Assembly: GCA_947179155.2 (NCBI GenBank) | Contig: OX359280.1 | Coordinates: forward strand, 45,493,555 to 45,557,554 | Length of the DNA stretch: 64,000 bases | Source of the DNA: Hedera helix | Taxonomy: Eukaryota > Streptophyta > Magnoliopsida > Apiales > Araliaceae | Direction: 5' to 3' | Shown here: one piece after another, positions 34,843-45,100 of the stretch | Position numbering within the stretch: position 1 is the first letter of the stretch | How the letters are laid out: the number at the start of each line of letters is the position of its first letter | The notes under the pieces: model-generated | What the model was told of the DNA's origin: nothing | What the model saw: the letters and a program-made list of their open reading frames with translations, nothing else | Database searches by the model: none | Made by a program: the position numbers and the translations under genes

Positions 34843-37567
34843 TGTGACGCCCCCAAATCGGGTCCACACCACCCAATTTGAGTCGTCAAAAGACTACAAC
34901 AAAATTATTACAATACACTACTCAATAATACACAACTAAGTCTTCACAATTATTACTATTCTACAATACAGTGAAAACTACTATAGCAACTATCTCAGAC
35001 CGCTACTCCATTCCCTTTTCCTCCCCGCTAGTTCCGGCTACGCTCTCATTTCCTAAACAATTGAACAAAAAGGAAAGGGTGAGCTCAAATGGCCCAGTAA
35101 AGAATATCATGACTAAGATAATGAAAAATAAATTATTCTTAGCCTTCAAAAGTTGAGTTCTTAATTGAATATAATAGACAACAAGTTTTAAATCAACAGC
35201 TGCAGTTGAGTTATAAACAGTAAAATTAACAACATCAGTTAAGTTATTAAACAAAGTTTCACTATAGCGAAATAACCACTACTAAGAGAATCAAGTAGAT
35301 GTCTACGAGCGTCTCTTTTTAAGAAAATCATCATAAACTTTTATCATCTGAAACACCACTGGTCATGATCATGTCAAACAACAGTTCTTCTTTGCCCCCG
35401 ACCAAAGAGAACATTCATCACGTGTCCTTATCATCCGACCAAAGACACCCAACAATTATATTGCCTTTATCGTATATCGTCTTTAACCTATATCGCCTTT
35501 AACATATCATCTGTGCCCCAGACCACAGATATTCAGAACAACCTGATACTTGATGATTGAAATAACAACATGGATATAAATAATGAACAGAAGAAATAAG
35601 ATAAACAATAACATGAGGAGTTAACAATTAACTTTGTCCATATTCAAATAATGTCCAAATTATCAACATGATGTATAGAAAAATGTGTTCGAGTCCAAGA
35701 GTAATGTCCAAGATCCATACGGAGAAGTTTAACGGTAAGGTTTACGGTACAAGGAATTAGTCCAAACTGTTCACAGTTCAAATAAATGTCCACAGTTCAA
35801 AAGTTCAAGGTCCATAAGTTCACAGTCAAAATAAATGTCCACAGTTCAAAAGTTCAAAGTCCATAAGTTCACAGTTCAAATATGATGATGAAAATTTAAT
35901 AGGAATGTTCTTGTCAAAAAATATTAGATGAAGTGCAAACTATTAAGGGAATATTGATGAATTATTAATTCAAGAAATCCACCGTTTAATAATATTAGAG
36001 ATACAAATGAGATACTTTCTTACAGTAGTAAGTTTAAATAATAGAAAGATGAAAAAGATGGTATCCCTTACAAATAAGAAAGAAAATGATATTCCTTTAT
36101 GATGATGAAAAGAATGATACCCCTTACCGTAATAAGTTTAAGAGTTTGAAAGAAAAGTGATATCCCTTACCTTATCGTATGACTAAATACAGCTTTTATG
36201 ATGTTGATCAACCTATATGTATATTCATAATTTAATTAGTAAGTAACACATACTAATTTTATGTATATAAAATCATCCAAGGGAATATACTTCAAAATAA
36301 TTTTTGAAGAAAATAATTTTCCAAAGTAGAATCTTTCAAATGAAGTTTTTCAAAATAAATCTTCTAATAGAAGAGTCTTCTAAAGGAAGAGTTGTAAACT
36401 GATATGTGTGTAAGTGTTTATAACTTTTTAAAAGAAAAACTTACTTGAACAATACTCGTACACTTCTAGATTTTCAACGCTTACGATAATTTTAATATAC
36501 TTAGGGAGACACTTATACTAAGAAATATCTAGAGAGTGGAAAGAAGATTGAGTGAGGAATGTATGAAACTCCTTATGCTAAGCCCCCTATTTATATCCAG
36601 AGCCTAACCAACTTTTCCACACACACCTTACACATTTTAATCTCATCTTTTAATCTGAACCATTCATCAACCAACACACGCTTCACACTTTAATCTGCAC
36701 CGCTCAATGACTATCACGCGTTTCACGCCTACACGTGTTATACATTTACTTGCGTTACACATTTACGTGTGTTACATACTTACACGTGTTACACACTTAC
36801 ACATATTACATATTTACACGTGTTGCACACGTACACGCGTTACACATTTTCATATTATTTTATTGATTTAATATCTCAATTATTAAACATACCGTGTTTT
36901 TCAAATAATAAATCTGTCTAACTGTTTAATACCCGTGACTACTACTATAATAATTATTGGCCCAATAATGCAAGATGCTATGTATTATAACAATTATTGA
37001 TTCAATGATATGGAACACTGTGCAATCAATAATGTAAAATATTGTGTAATGACAATTATTGATTCAATAATGTAAAATGCTGTGTAATGACAATTATTGA
37101 TGAAATACTGTGCAATAGTCACTTTATCACTTCAATAATTTAAATATTGTGTAATACCGTGTGCTACTATGCAATACCATGATCTACAGTAAAATACCGT
37201 GTGCTACAGTAAAATATCATATGTTACCATACTTTTATCACTGGATATTTTAACAGTTAAAAGTGATAATACCGTTGACCATTTTTATTTAAAAAGGCTA
37301 CTGCTGTCGTTTTTTTCATCCAACAATATTTTGTTGTGGGATCCACCCTTAAATGAATATTTTGGCGCCGTCGTACGAATATTCCCTAACAGAACGAATA
37401 TTTCCCGACATAACGAATATTCCCCGACCAATCGAATATTGTCCGACATAATTTTTTTGCATATAATATCCTTAACTTTAATTTTTTTTTTAATTTAACA
37501 CCTTACTGTAAAGCATAAAATTATGAGAAAAATTTGAAATCTATTTATTAAAATGCGAGGTCTTACA
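34843..37567 (-). repeat. 5' LTR of the minus-strand family X element
   Basis: 2725 bp; plus-strand boundaries TGTGACGCCCCC and GGTCTTACA. Pairs with the interrupted LTR 17111-25502. Contains the ACACGTGT array (36712-36850), TATA (CTATTTATAT near 36587) and AACGAATATTCCC-type repeats near 37380. It lacks the GCGGATTACC dimers of the plus-orientation copies, so two subfamilies are present. Confidence 0.9.
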
Positions 37568-37572
37568 TTACA

Positions 37573-37584
37573 GCTCTGATACTA
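37573..37584 (-). other. Primer-binding site of the family Y minus-strand element
   Basis: Reverse complement TAGTATCAGAGC, one mismatch from the tRNA-Met consensus, 3 nt from the LTR at 37588. The adjacent TTACA is the right TSD of the family X insertion, so this site and the leader at 17110 were once contiguous. Confidence 0.8.
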
Positions 37585-37587
37585 ACT

Positions 37588-40425
37588 TGTGACGCTCCCA
37601 CATTCGTGTACATTAAACATCGGATATGGTGCTCATTATACTATTTCATACATAACATATATTTATAAACATAACTTAAAGATATAAAAGTAAACACAAT
37701 AATTTATAATACATGCCTTACAATCCTCCCAAGTTTCTAAACTTTACTTGGACAAAATATAATTACTAAAAAATATTACAACATTTATAATATTCTAATA
37801 CATAATTTAATTCTAATCTCTGGCCTTTCCTTTGCCCTTATCATTACTTGATCCTACGGAACCTTCAGTTTTAGTTGAAAATATTTTAACACAGCAAGGG
37901 TGAGCAACTATTTTGCACAACAAGTATAAAATAATTCAATGAATAATATATTATTAATAGAAGGAAAAGTTTTCAACAATTTTATCAACAATGTGAAGCA
38001 GTATGAATAAATAGGAAATAAATTAATTCCTTTATTTTAAAACTTTTAACATCATGCTGAGTGGTCATAAAGTCTGTGAACTCTTTACCGATTCAACAAT
38101 CATAAAGGCTGTGAACTCTTAACACTTGCTTTAGTCATAAAGACTGGAACTCTTTCTTTACGAGTGTTAATAGATGATCAGTTTAACAACAACCTATGTT
38201 ATGCATAACATTAATCTGACATACACTAGTGTCTGGTCGGCACCCCGACATAAATATCTTTTTTACCAGAGTTGTTCATCTCAGTCTTAATATTGGAGTC
38301 CTCACCGAAACAATTTGGATTGGATTGACTTTACTTAACTTTAAAGAATTTTTAAGAATTCAATAAATCATTTCAATTCAGTCTAGCTGAAGCAAATAAC
38401 ATAGACTCACATTTCAAAACAGTTCATGAATAAACAGGAATTTTAATGACTTAAAGTAGTAATAATAGAACAATTCTTTTCAAAGGCACATAAGTGCGAA
38501 AATTTGCACACAAGAAAACCTTTAACAAATCAACGAACTAGTATAGCTAGAAAACTTGCCTAGATTAGGTAAACCTTCCTCAGTTACATTATTAACTTCT
38601 TCTAAATGGTTATCTACAATATCCACAAGGATTTACTTAATTAACTTAATCATTACTTATTAATAATTATCGTCAATATTTAATTATAACCTAATTCAAT
38701 AATTATTATTTTGACTAAATTCTATCTTAAGCATCCCTTTAAATTATTTTTATAATATTTACATAAAAATGTGCAATTAATCCTTACTTAGTCTCATACA
38801 TCTCATTTTAACGTGTCTTAGTTAATATAATTATATTATATAATTTATGACTTTACACTTTAATTAATTTTCTTAATTTTTCTTAACTCCATTTTCTTCA
38901 TTAAGTCTCTTTAACCATTTTATTATTTTTCTTCCTCCTAGTCCCACATACTTAATAATTTTTATATATTTTTCTAGCATTATTTAGTATTTTTAAATAG
39001 GTTATTTCTGTCAAAAATTGGACCATTTTTCATAATTCTATATTTATCCAAAAATCATGAAACTTGGACAGTATCTCATATACATCAGATAGTACCTCCA
39101 GTAAAAATTTCATCACCATCTGAGTTGTGCAACTCATGATATAACAATTTTAATTTTTAAAAACCTAAATTTTGTTTGAACATATCTCACTCATCCAAAA
39201 TCAGATTGAGCTCATTTTTGGACTGAATTTACATTATACCATAGAGTTTTTATCCAGAAGTCCTTAATTTATTTCACTTGTTAAGTAGCCGAAACAGTGT
39301 CCAAAAAATATGTACAGTTAGGGTTTTCATTTTATTTTTTCTTACTTTGGTAGAAAAATCACCAAAAGCAGCCATTTTAGAATTTTAATTCCATTTCACT
39401 TGAATTGTTTACATTACTCATAAACGCATCCAACCCCACTAACCACATTTAAAAAATTAATTAATTACTATGAGATATGGCAATTTGAAAATCAGTGTGT
39501 GTTTTAGGGTTTTTCCAATTTTACTCAACTTTTTTTCATATTGGTCTCTCTCATTCTTTCTGAATTTTTCTTGCATATTATCACATAACATCCATATGCA
39601 CATCACATACACCACCTTATAACTTCAGGATCCACCATGATCTATCATTATACACAATCAATCTCCCACAACAAATAATATCACAATGAAAACTAGTTTT
39701 AGCCAACCTGTGCCTTCTCTCTCTTTTCTCCCTCACAAAACTGAGGGCTAAGTTCTCTTCTTTTCTCTCTTGCTTTCTTTTCTAACTTCGGTAAAATGAA
39801 TGAGTAAAGTGTTGGAAGATGGAATGACTTGGGTATTTATAGATGGACTTAGACAAATTGCAAGTAGAACCCTTCCTTCTTAGTCTCCGCCTAGTCAACT
39901 CCCTCCACTTTCATTTTTCTTGCTAGGCCCCACAAGATTAACATTAAACAATTACTTAATTAAGCTAAACAAGCATTAAAGTTAATTAATCAAGCTTGAT
40001 GTGAAGTTGGTAAGGTTATGTGAGGAGTTGTTGGGGGTTGGACTTCCCACCTATTTCTTTTTTTTTTATTGCATCATTTACTTTCCTCATTGCTTACCTC
40101 ATTGGCTTCTAGGTTTTGGACTTGATTTTGGGCTTCACCTGTCAGGCTTATCTTATGCTACAACGGCTTGAAATGGAGTTTAATTTGGACTTTTTTAATT
40201 GCCACACAAGGCTTGCTAGGTAGTTTCCAAAGAAGCTTGGTTAATTAAATTGATTTGGGCTTGCAAATTACTTGTTTACTTGGACTCCTTTAGTACCTTG
40301 TTTGGTTATTTGTTTTATTCATTTGTTTCCTCATTTAGCCCAACTAGTTTACTTAGTTTGCATTTCTCGACTCTTTATTTATTGGGCTCTTTACATAAAT
40401 ATACAACAATTAGTAAATAATTACA
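37588..40425 (-). repeat. Family Y LTR (5' LTR of a minus-strand element), distal end uncertain
   Basis: Begins TGTGACGCTCCC at 37588, beside a tRNA-Met primer site. A minus-strand TATA box (GTATTTATAG on plus) is at 39832-39841. Three imperfect ~45-bp repeats around TCATAAAG-CTGTGAACTC lie at 38065-38155. The LTR may end near 40425 (plus TTACA). However, 42165-42410 again looks like the region near 40320 (GCCCAACTAGTTT), so the LTR may instead be interrupted by 40426-42160 and end near 42410 (ATAATACA). Confidence 0.6.
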
Positions 40426-40559
40426 AGAATAGTACACAAATAAAATAATTATAAAATAAGTGCAATATGGACAAATTAATTACAAAACATATTGCCTCAA
40501 TTTCTCTCCCCTACTTTGCCTCCACTTTTTCTGATTATTTCTCATTCTTTTCTCTTTCT

Positions 40560-40871
40560 TCACTCAAATCCCAATGCATCCGCCAGCTGTGTCTGTATGT
40601 AGTTTGCCACGTCGTGGCTCGATTTCCCACCCGCACACGTCAACTCCCTTGGCAACTTCCCAAGTACATGCACGTAATAAGTTGGCCTCGGGTTCATCAA
40701 GAAAAAGATCGGATCTAAACACTTGAGCCCACTTGCCGTTGTCCCATATAACATGCCCACATGAGTATTTATAGCAACCGACACAATCTCATCGGTCAGC
40801 TCAACAAACAAAGAACTAAACCTTAACAAATATGGCTCCCTACAAGTAGTCCCTTCCAGACAAATTGTATA
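40560..40871 (-). pseudogene. Fragment of a land-plant glycerol-3-phosphate acyltransferase gene (GPAT family)
   Basis: About 100 codons on the minus strand. They include CLEGTTCREPYLLRFSSLF near the start (family consensus has PEGTTCREP; Pro is Leu here), then LFVELTDEIVSVAINT, a GTTASGLKCLDP region, FFLMNPRPTYYVHVL and LPRELTCAGG, and the block DVANYIQTQL, ending GFE and a stop. This order is that of the C-terminal acyltransferase part of plant sn-2 GPATs, which add acyl groups to glycerol-3-phosphate for cutin and suberin. Full proteins are ~500 residues, so this is a fragment. Homology stops at ~40871, where the minisatellite starts. Recognised from memory of the family. Confidence 0.75.
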
Positions 40872-40884
40872 ATAGATTTTTAAT

Positions 40885-41560
40885 CTTTAATTAGTAACAT
40901 AATAAAATTGAATTGGTTACCTTTATTTTTTTATTATTAATTGGTAACCCAATAAAACTGAATTGATTACCTTTGTGTGAATGTTTGGCTACCAACAATA
41001 TTATGAAAAAATATATATAATAGATTTCTTGTAATTAATTGGTAACCCAATAAAACTGAATTGGTTACATTTATATGAATGTTTAGTTACCAACAACACT
41101 ACAAAAAAATAATTCTATAATAGATTTTTTACCATTAATTGGTAACCCAATAAAACTGAATTGGTTACCTTTGTGTGAAAGTTTGGCTACCAACTACAGT
41201 ATGAAAAAAGGAATTGTATAATAGAATTTTTATAATTAATTGGTAGCCAAATAAAACTGAATTGATTACCTTTATATGAATGTTTGGTTACCAACAATAC
41301 TACGAAAAAAAATATTCTATAATAGATTTTTTATCATTAATTGGTAACTCAATAAAACTGAATTGGTTACCTTTATATGAAGGTTTGGTAACCAACTGTA
41401 GTATGAAAAAAAAATGTATAATAGACTTTTTATAATTAATTGGTAACCCAATAAAACTGAATTGGTTACCTTTATATGAATTGGTTACCTTTATATTAAT
41501 TGGTAACCCAATATAATTAATTTTTTTATAATTAATTGGTAACTCAATAAAAAATTGTTA
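40885..41560. repeat. Minisatellite of ~100-bp units, each with a hairpin
   Basis: GGTAACC-type cores begin at 40943, 41041, 41141, 41242, 41343 and 41442 (spacing 98-101 bp), with partial units before and after (near 40895, 41502, 41536). Each unit carries GGTAACC and, 15 bp on, GGTTACC or a variant, able to form a 7-bp stem. Units also share ATAATAGA-TTTT and GTTTGGCTACCAAC. Confidence 0.9.
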
Positions 41561-41709
41561 ACCAATAAAATCATATTTAAAATAGTTTTTTTTTTGGTTA
41601 CTCACAATGACTAAAATGATTACTTTTGAATAAAAATTTGACTACCAACTATAATATATTCAAAAATAACTTTATTTTTGAAAAGGTAATTTAAATAGAA
41701 TATTAATTA

Positions 41710-41711
<2 letters not shown>

Positions 41712-41762
<51 letters not shown>
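41712..41762. repeat. (TA)n microsatellite
   Basis: About 25 TA dinucleotides. The flank 41763-42160 shows no recognisable gene despite short overlapping ORFs. Confidence 0.97.
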
Positions 41763-41767
<5 letters not shown>

Positions 41768-42160
41768 CTTCATATTAACACCCCACTAATATTTCCACAA
41801 ACACTTCACAGACAGAGATGGAGTAGAAGGATAAACTTGGAGATCGAATTCCCATATGAGCCATATCCACGCCCCAAAAAATTCGGAAGACTTGGCGCAA
41901 GACTTGTGAGAAATTCGGAAGTTACCGCCTTTTATCTCCCCCCTATGTGGATCAACCCATGTATATTTCACTCCCACAAAATCTCATTTTCCCTCTCCAT
42001 ATGATCAATTGCAAAAACTGATTCCCTCTCATGCGGAGGAATAAAATATTAACTATGAAAATAAAATATTAAAAATATTTTTTTTTTATAAATATTTTGA
42101 AGATGCACTTTTTTTGTAATTATTTTTTAAAAAGTACTAGAATATGTAAATGTCCCTTAT

Positions 42161-42643
42161 TTATTTCATTATTTCATTGTCTGGCCCAACTAGTTTCCTA
42201 GTTTAATAACATACATATAGATTTCTTACTTAGCCCAATTGGTGCCCTTCCTTTTCTTGCTTGGCTATTATATTAAATAACTATGCATATAACTCATTTA
42301 TATATATCTTTATATTCACTTCATTTGCACAATAAAAATTTGTATTTTCACAAATAAACTTTTTACATAATTCTTATTACAATGTCTTCATGTTACTTAC
42401 GGATAATACAGAGGTCACTAGACTCGCAAACGCAAATGCAACGACAATGTCAGGCCTATGAGCATCACTGAACTTAATAAGCCACTATGGTCTCTAATGG
42501 AGTAGCCAACATAGTCACAACTCTCAAATTTATTCATTCTTTTGTTTTTTTCCTTATTACCGGTAAAAATAAATTTGTATTAGAATCATAATATTAAAAA
42601 AAAATATATACAAAGTGACAAAGGACAATTCAAAAGAAAAAAT
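42161..42643. other. AT-rich sequence, possible family Y LTR end
   Basis: 42165-42410 resembles the outer part of the LTR at ~40280-40420 (GCCCAACTAGTTT, TTAGCCCAA). 42411-42643 has no recognised feature. Confidence 0.35.
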
Positions 42644-43521
42644 CATGAGTGTTCAACGGTATATTACCGAACCAAATCGAACCGGTCTAGACCGATTACC
42701 GAATATAACAAAAAAAAAATGAACGAAAATCGATACCGATTGAACACCAAACTGATAAATCGGTTTGGTACCAGTTCGATACCGATTTTATATCGAAAAT
42801 TGACAAAAAAAATTATTTTAATTAACAATCATTCAGCTTGAGCTCGGTTGATTAAGATCCCCCTACTCGCCATTACCCAACACCCAATTGCTTCTTCCTG
42901 ATAGTATATCCCTCCTTCGCTGTTTATCACGATGCTCTAAATATAGTACAGTTAAAGCGTCAAATTAAACAATAACCAAACGATCAAAGCCCATGTGAGT
43001 CCATAAACATTTTCACCTTTATATTTCTTTCCTAAATGCTTCATTCCACTAATAAGAGCGCCAATGCCTACAGGCTACAACAATGGCACATCTGCCAACA
43101 ATAACATGAATATACTCCTAGAGAATCCTCTTCGAAGAAACATTTTCAATGTTTACTGGTTATGCACAAGCCAAAAGTATCACGCTGATACCAAATTTAA
43201 CATGTAAGTAATCAAAATTCAAACCCCGAAGCTGAATGATTATTCAGAATACTACAAAACATAAGAATTTGAAACCATCCATCACCCTTCACGTGTCTGG
43301 AGAGTCGGAGAGGCAAAGGATGAAAATTGAGTAACGAAAGAATGAGAAAAACCTAAAAGAAAAAAAATTAATGGTACAATCGGTAATCGGTACGCATGGA
43401 TATAAATTGAACCCACGAAATCACAACCTGTTACTGTACCGAAAAAATCAGTATACCTAATCGAATATTTTTTACTGAATTTATCGATTGGCCTAATTTT
43501 TTGAAAAAATCAACACCCCTA
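42644..43521. mobile_element. Non-autonomous hAT-like element upstream of LHY
   Basis: Ends CATGAGTGTTCAA and (reverse-complemented) TAGGGGTGTTGA match the CAGGGGTGTTCAA-type termini of plant hAT elements. Flanks GAAAAAAT (42636-42643) and GAGAAAAT (43522-43529) form an 8-bp TSD with one mismatch. Subterminal regions are rich in CGGTACCGA-like motifs on both sides. No transposase is visible. A CACGTG G-box lies at 43290-43295. The right end is ~350 bp from the presumed LHY 5' leader. Confidence 0.75.
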
Positions 43522-43529
43522 GAGAAAAT

Positions 43530-43900
43530 CCTTAACTAAACTATATTAAAATATCCTACTTATTACCCCACTGTATGCTTAACAATCAAAATTTAAAAGT
43601 TTTTGAGACTTTCTTTTTCTGATCAACTTTGCACCTAGTATCTTGTTGGTAAGATGGTGTAGGTCCGTGGAGAGCTTGACGCTTCCATTCTCTCCCTAGA
43701 ATTTTGTGGTCGAGATTTGATGAGCTGCTCACCAGCTAAAGAGAAGAAAAGTGCAAGGTGGGTTCTTCTAGTAGCTGCCACTTGACCACTATAACGACGC
43801 CACTTGGCATTGATACTCTCTCTCCGAGTCTACAGTGGCATTTCGCCCTTTGCCAGCCTCAAATTATTTTCTCTTCATTTTCTAATTTTCTCAGAAAACA
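43530..43900 (+). promoter_or_regulatory. LHY proximal promoter (inferred)
   Basis: Sequence between the hAT element and the pyrimidine-rich leader. No clear TATA box. AAAATATCC at ~43545 resembles but does not match the evening element. The boundary is inferred from position only. Confidence 0.35.
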
Positions 43901-45100
43901 AATCCACCAGAAATTGTAGTGGCTGAGATTTTCCTCCAATCTCCCTTTCGGAGAGAAAAAGTGCGGTTGCCTCGCCCAAACACTCTTCCTCTCCTCCCTC
44001 ACTGCTCCCTACTCCCTACACCCTTCTGTTATCTTCGTCCACTTTCCCCTCTTTCTAAATCTCTATCCATATTCTTAATTTCTCGATCAGAGTTCTTCAG
44101 ATTTGGATCCCTAATTGCCTAAAGCCGTGTGTTTTCGGGCGTGTGCCCGATGAATTCCCCTCATGCATGATCGGTAGAGATTGGAACTTCAACACTTCTC
44201 TTGCACGATGGCTACTTCGGAAGGTACCTAATGTTTTCGATGTCTAGGGCTTCCTTCTTGTTTTTAGAGATAGGTGAAACCTGCAAAATCTGATCCTGAT
44301 TTTGGATCGAGGCAAAAGAATGAAAGAAGAAATATAATAAAAAATAATATATTATATAATTATTTTGAAAAATAAATTATAAATTTTTTTTATTTTATTT
44401 CTTTAATTATTTTATTTTATGTAAAAAATAGTAGAATAAAATTTATTTTAATAAAGTTAATATATATAATAATTTTATCATTATATTATGTTAATTATTT
44501 CTATTAATAATTAAACATATATTTAAATTATTTTAAAATTATTTTATTCATTATTTAATTTCATTTTTTTCAATCCAAAAGATAGTTAGCTCTATGAGTC
44601 GGTCCTTTTAATATACTGATCGAACCTTTTCCTTTCTCTCTGTTTGTTTCCTCTGTTACACACTAAAGGTTTTGGCATCATCCGGTTCGTTTTGGTGAGG
44701 ATTCTGAATAAAGAATTTTCTTTTATTACTACTTGTTTGAGATTCAGTCGGAGAAGGTGTCTCAATCTATTCTTTGTTGGCGGTGGATTTATATTTAAAA
44801 ACTTGAAGGATTTGTGTTTTTTCAAATAGGATACTTATAATAATCATGTGAATAATTGCGCTGCTTATAATTTATCTTTTCCCCCTGTTTGGAGACAGGA
44901 TTTCTATCGATTTTTGTTATTACTTTTCCTTCTCTTTGCAGTAGTACTATTAGTATACCAGGTTCTGCCTATTGCAACGGCGAAGCCATCCCTGTTTCCT
45001 ATTGTCTCGGTCGCGATAAACGAGAGAAGGCCACTCTATTCCTTACTTCTCCCAGAGGATTTGAAGTAGCGACCTTGCTGCCTTGCTTGCTTGAGGGTAG
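43901..45100 (+). other. LHY: LHY 5' untranslated region with a probable intron
   Basis: CT-rich leader from about 43900. A donor, GAAG followed by GTACCT, is at 44223/44224. An acceptor with a strong pyrimidine tract (CTTCTCTTTGCAG) ends at 44941. The predicted leader intron, 44224-44941, is AT-rich in 44330-44580. The second leader exon runs from 44942 into the start codon at 45101. Exon A has ATGs at 44150 (6-codon uORF), 44163 (4-codon) and 44208. The last opens a longer spliced uORF. An alternative acceptor (GAGACAG) ends at 44898. The transcription start was not determined. Confidence 0.55.
44208..45069 (+). CDS. Predicted spliced upstream ORF of 47 codons in the LHY leader
   Basis: ATG at 44208 gives MATSE and a split codon G at 44223. 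Joining to 44942 restores the codon GTA and continues in frame (VVLLVYQVLP...) to TAG at 45067-45069, 31 nt before the LHY ATG. The peptide is 47 residues, hydrophobic in its first half and ending LLLPEDLK. It depends wholly on the proposed leader intron. Family conservation is unknown to me. If translated, such a uORF would be expected to lower LHY translation or expose the transcript to decay. Confidence 0.45.

Larger units (their letters stand above)
17111..37567 (-). mobile_element. Family X (Del/Tekay-like Gypsy) retrotransposon with three nested insertions
   Basis: Minus-strand element bounded by LTRs 34843-37567 (5') and 17111-25502 (3', interrupted). TSDs are TAACA (17106-17110) and TTACA (37568-37572), 4 of 5 matching. 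It has a tRNA-Met primer site at 34829-34840 and a polypurine tract at 25503-25514. The internal order is gag, zinc knuckles, protease, RT, RNase H, integrase, chromodomain-like tail, all degenerate. It sits between the primer site (37573-37584) and extra ORF of a family Y element. Nested inside are 18100-23747 and 28084-32650, and inside the latter 29241-30768. Confidence 0.88.

Noticed and set aside
40943..41520. Regularly spaced repeats considered as a CRISPR-like array
   Set aside because: Units are ~100 bp with no unique spacers, in a plant genome; it is a minisatellite.
41762..42004. 80-codon open frame after the TA microsatellite
   Set aside because: Open on both strands, no recognised motif, and no continuity with the GPAT fragment.
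43541..43551. Possible evening element (AAAATATCC) upstream of LHY
   Set aside because: The evening element is AAAATATCT; the last base differs, so the call cannot be made.
43919..44122. 67-codon plus-strand open frame in the LHY leader
   Set aside because: No ATG at its start and Pro/Leu/Ser-rich composition from CT-rich leader sequence; treated as 5' UTR.
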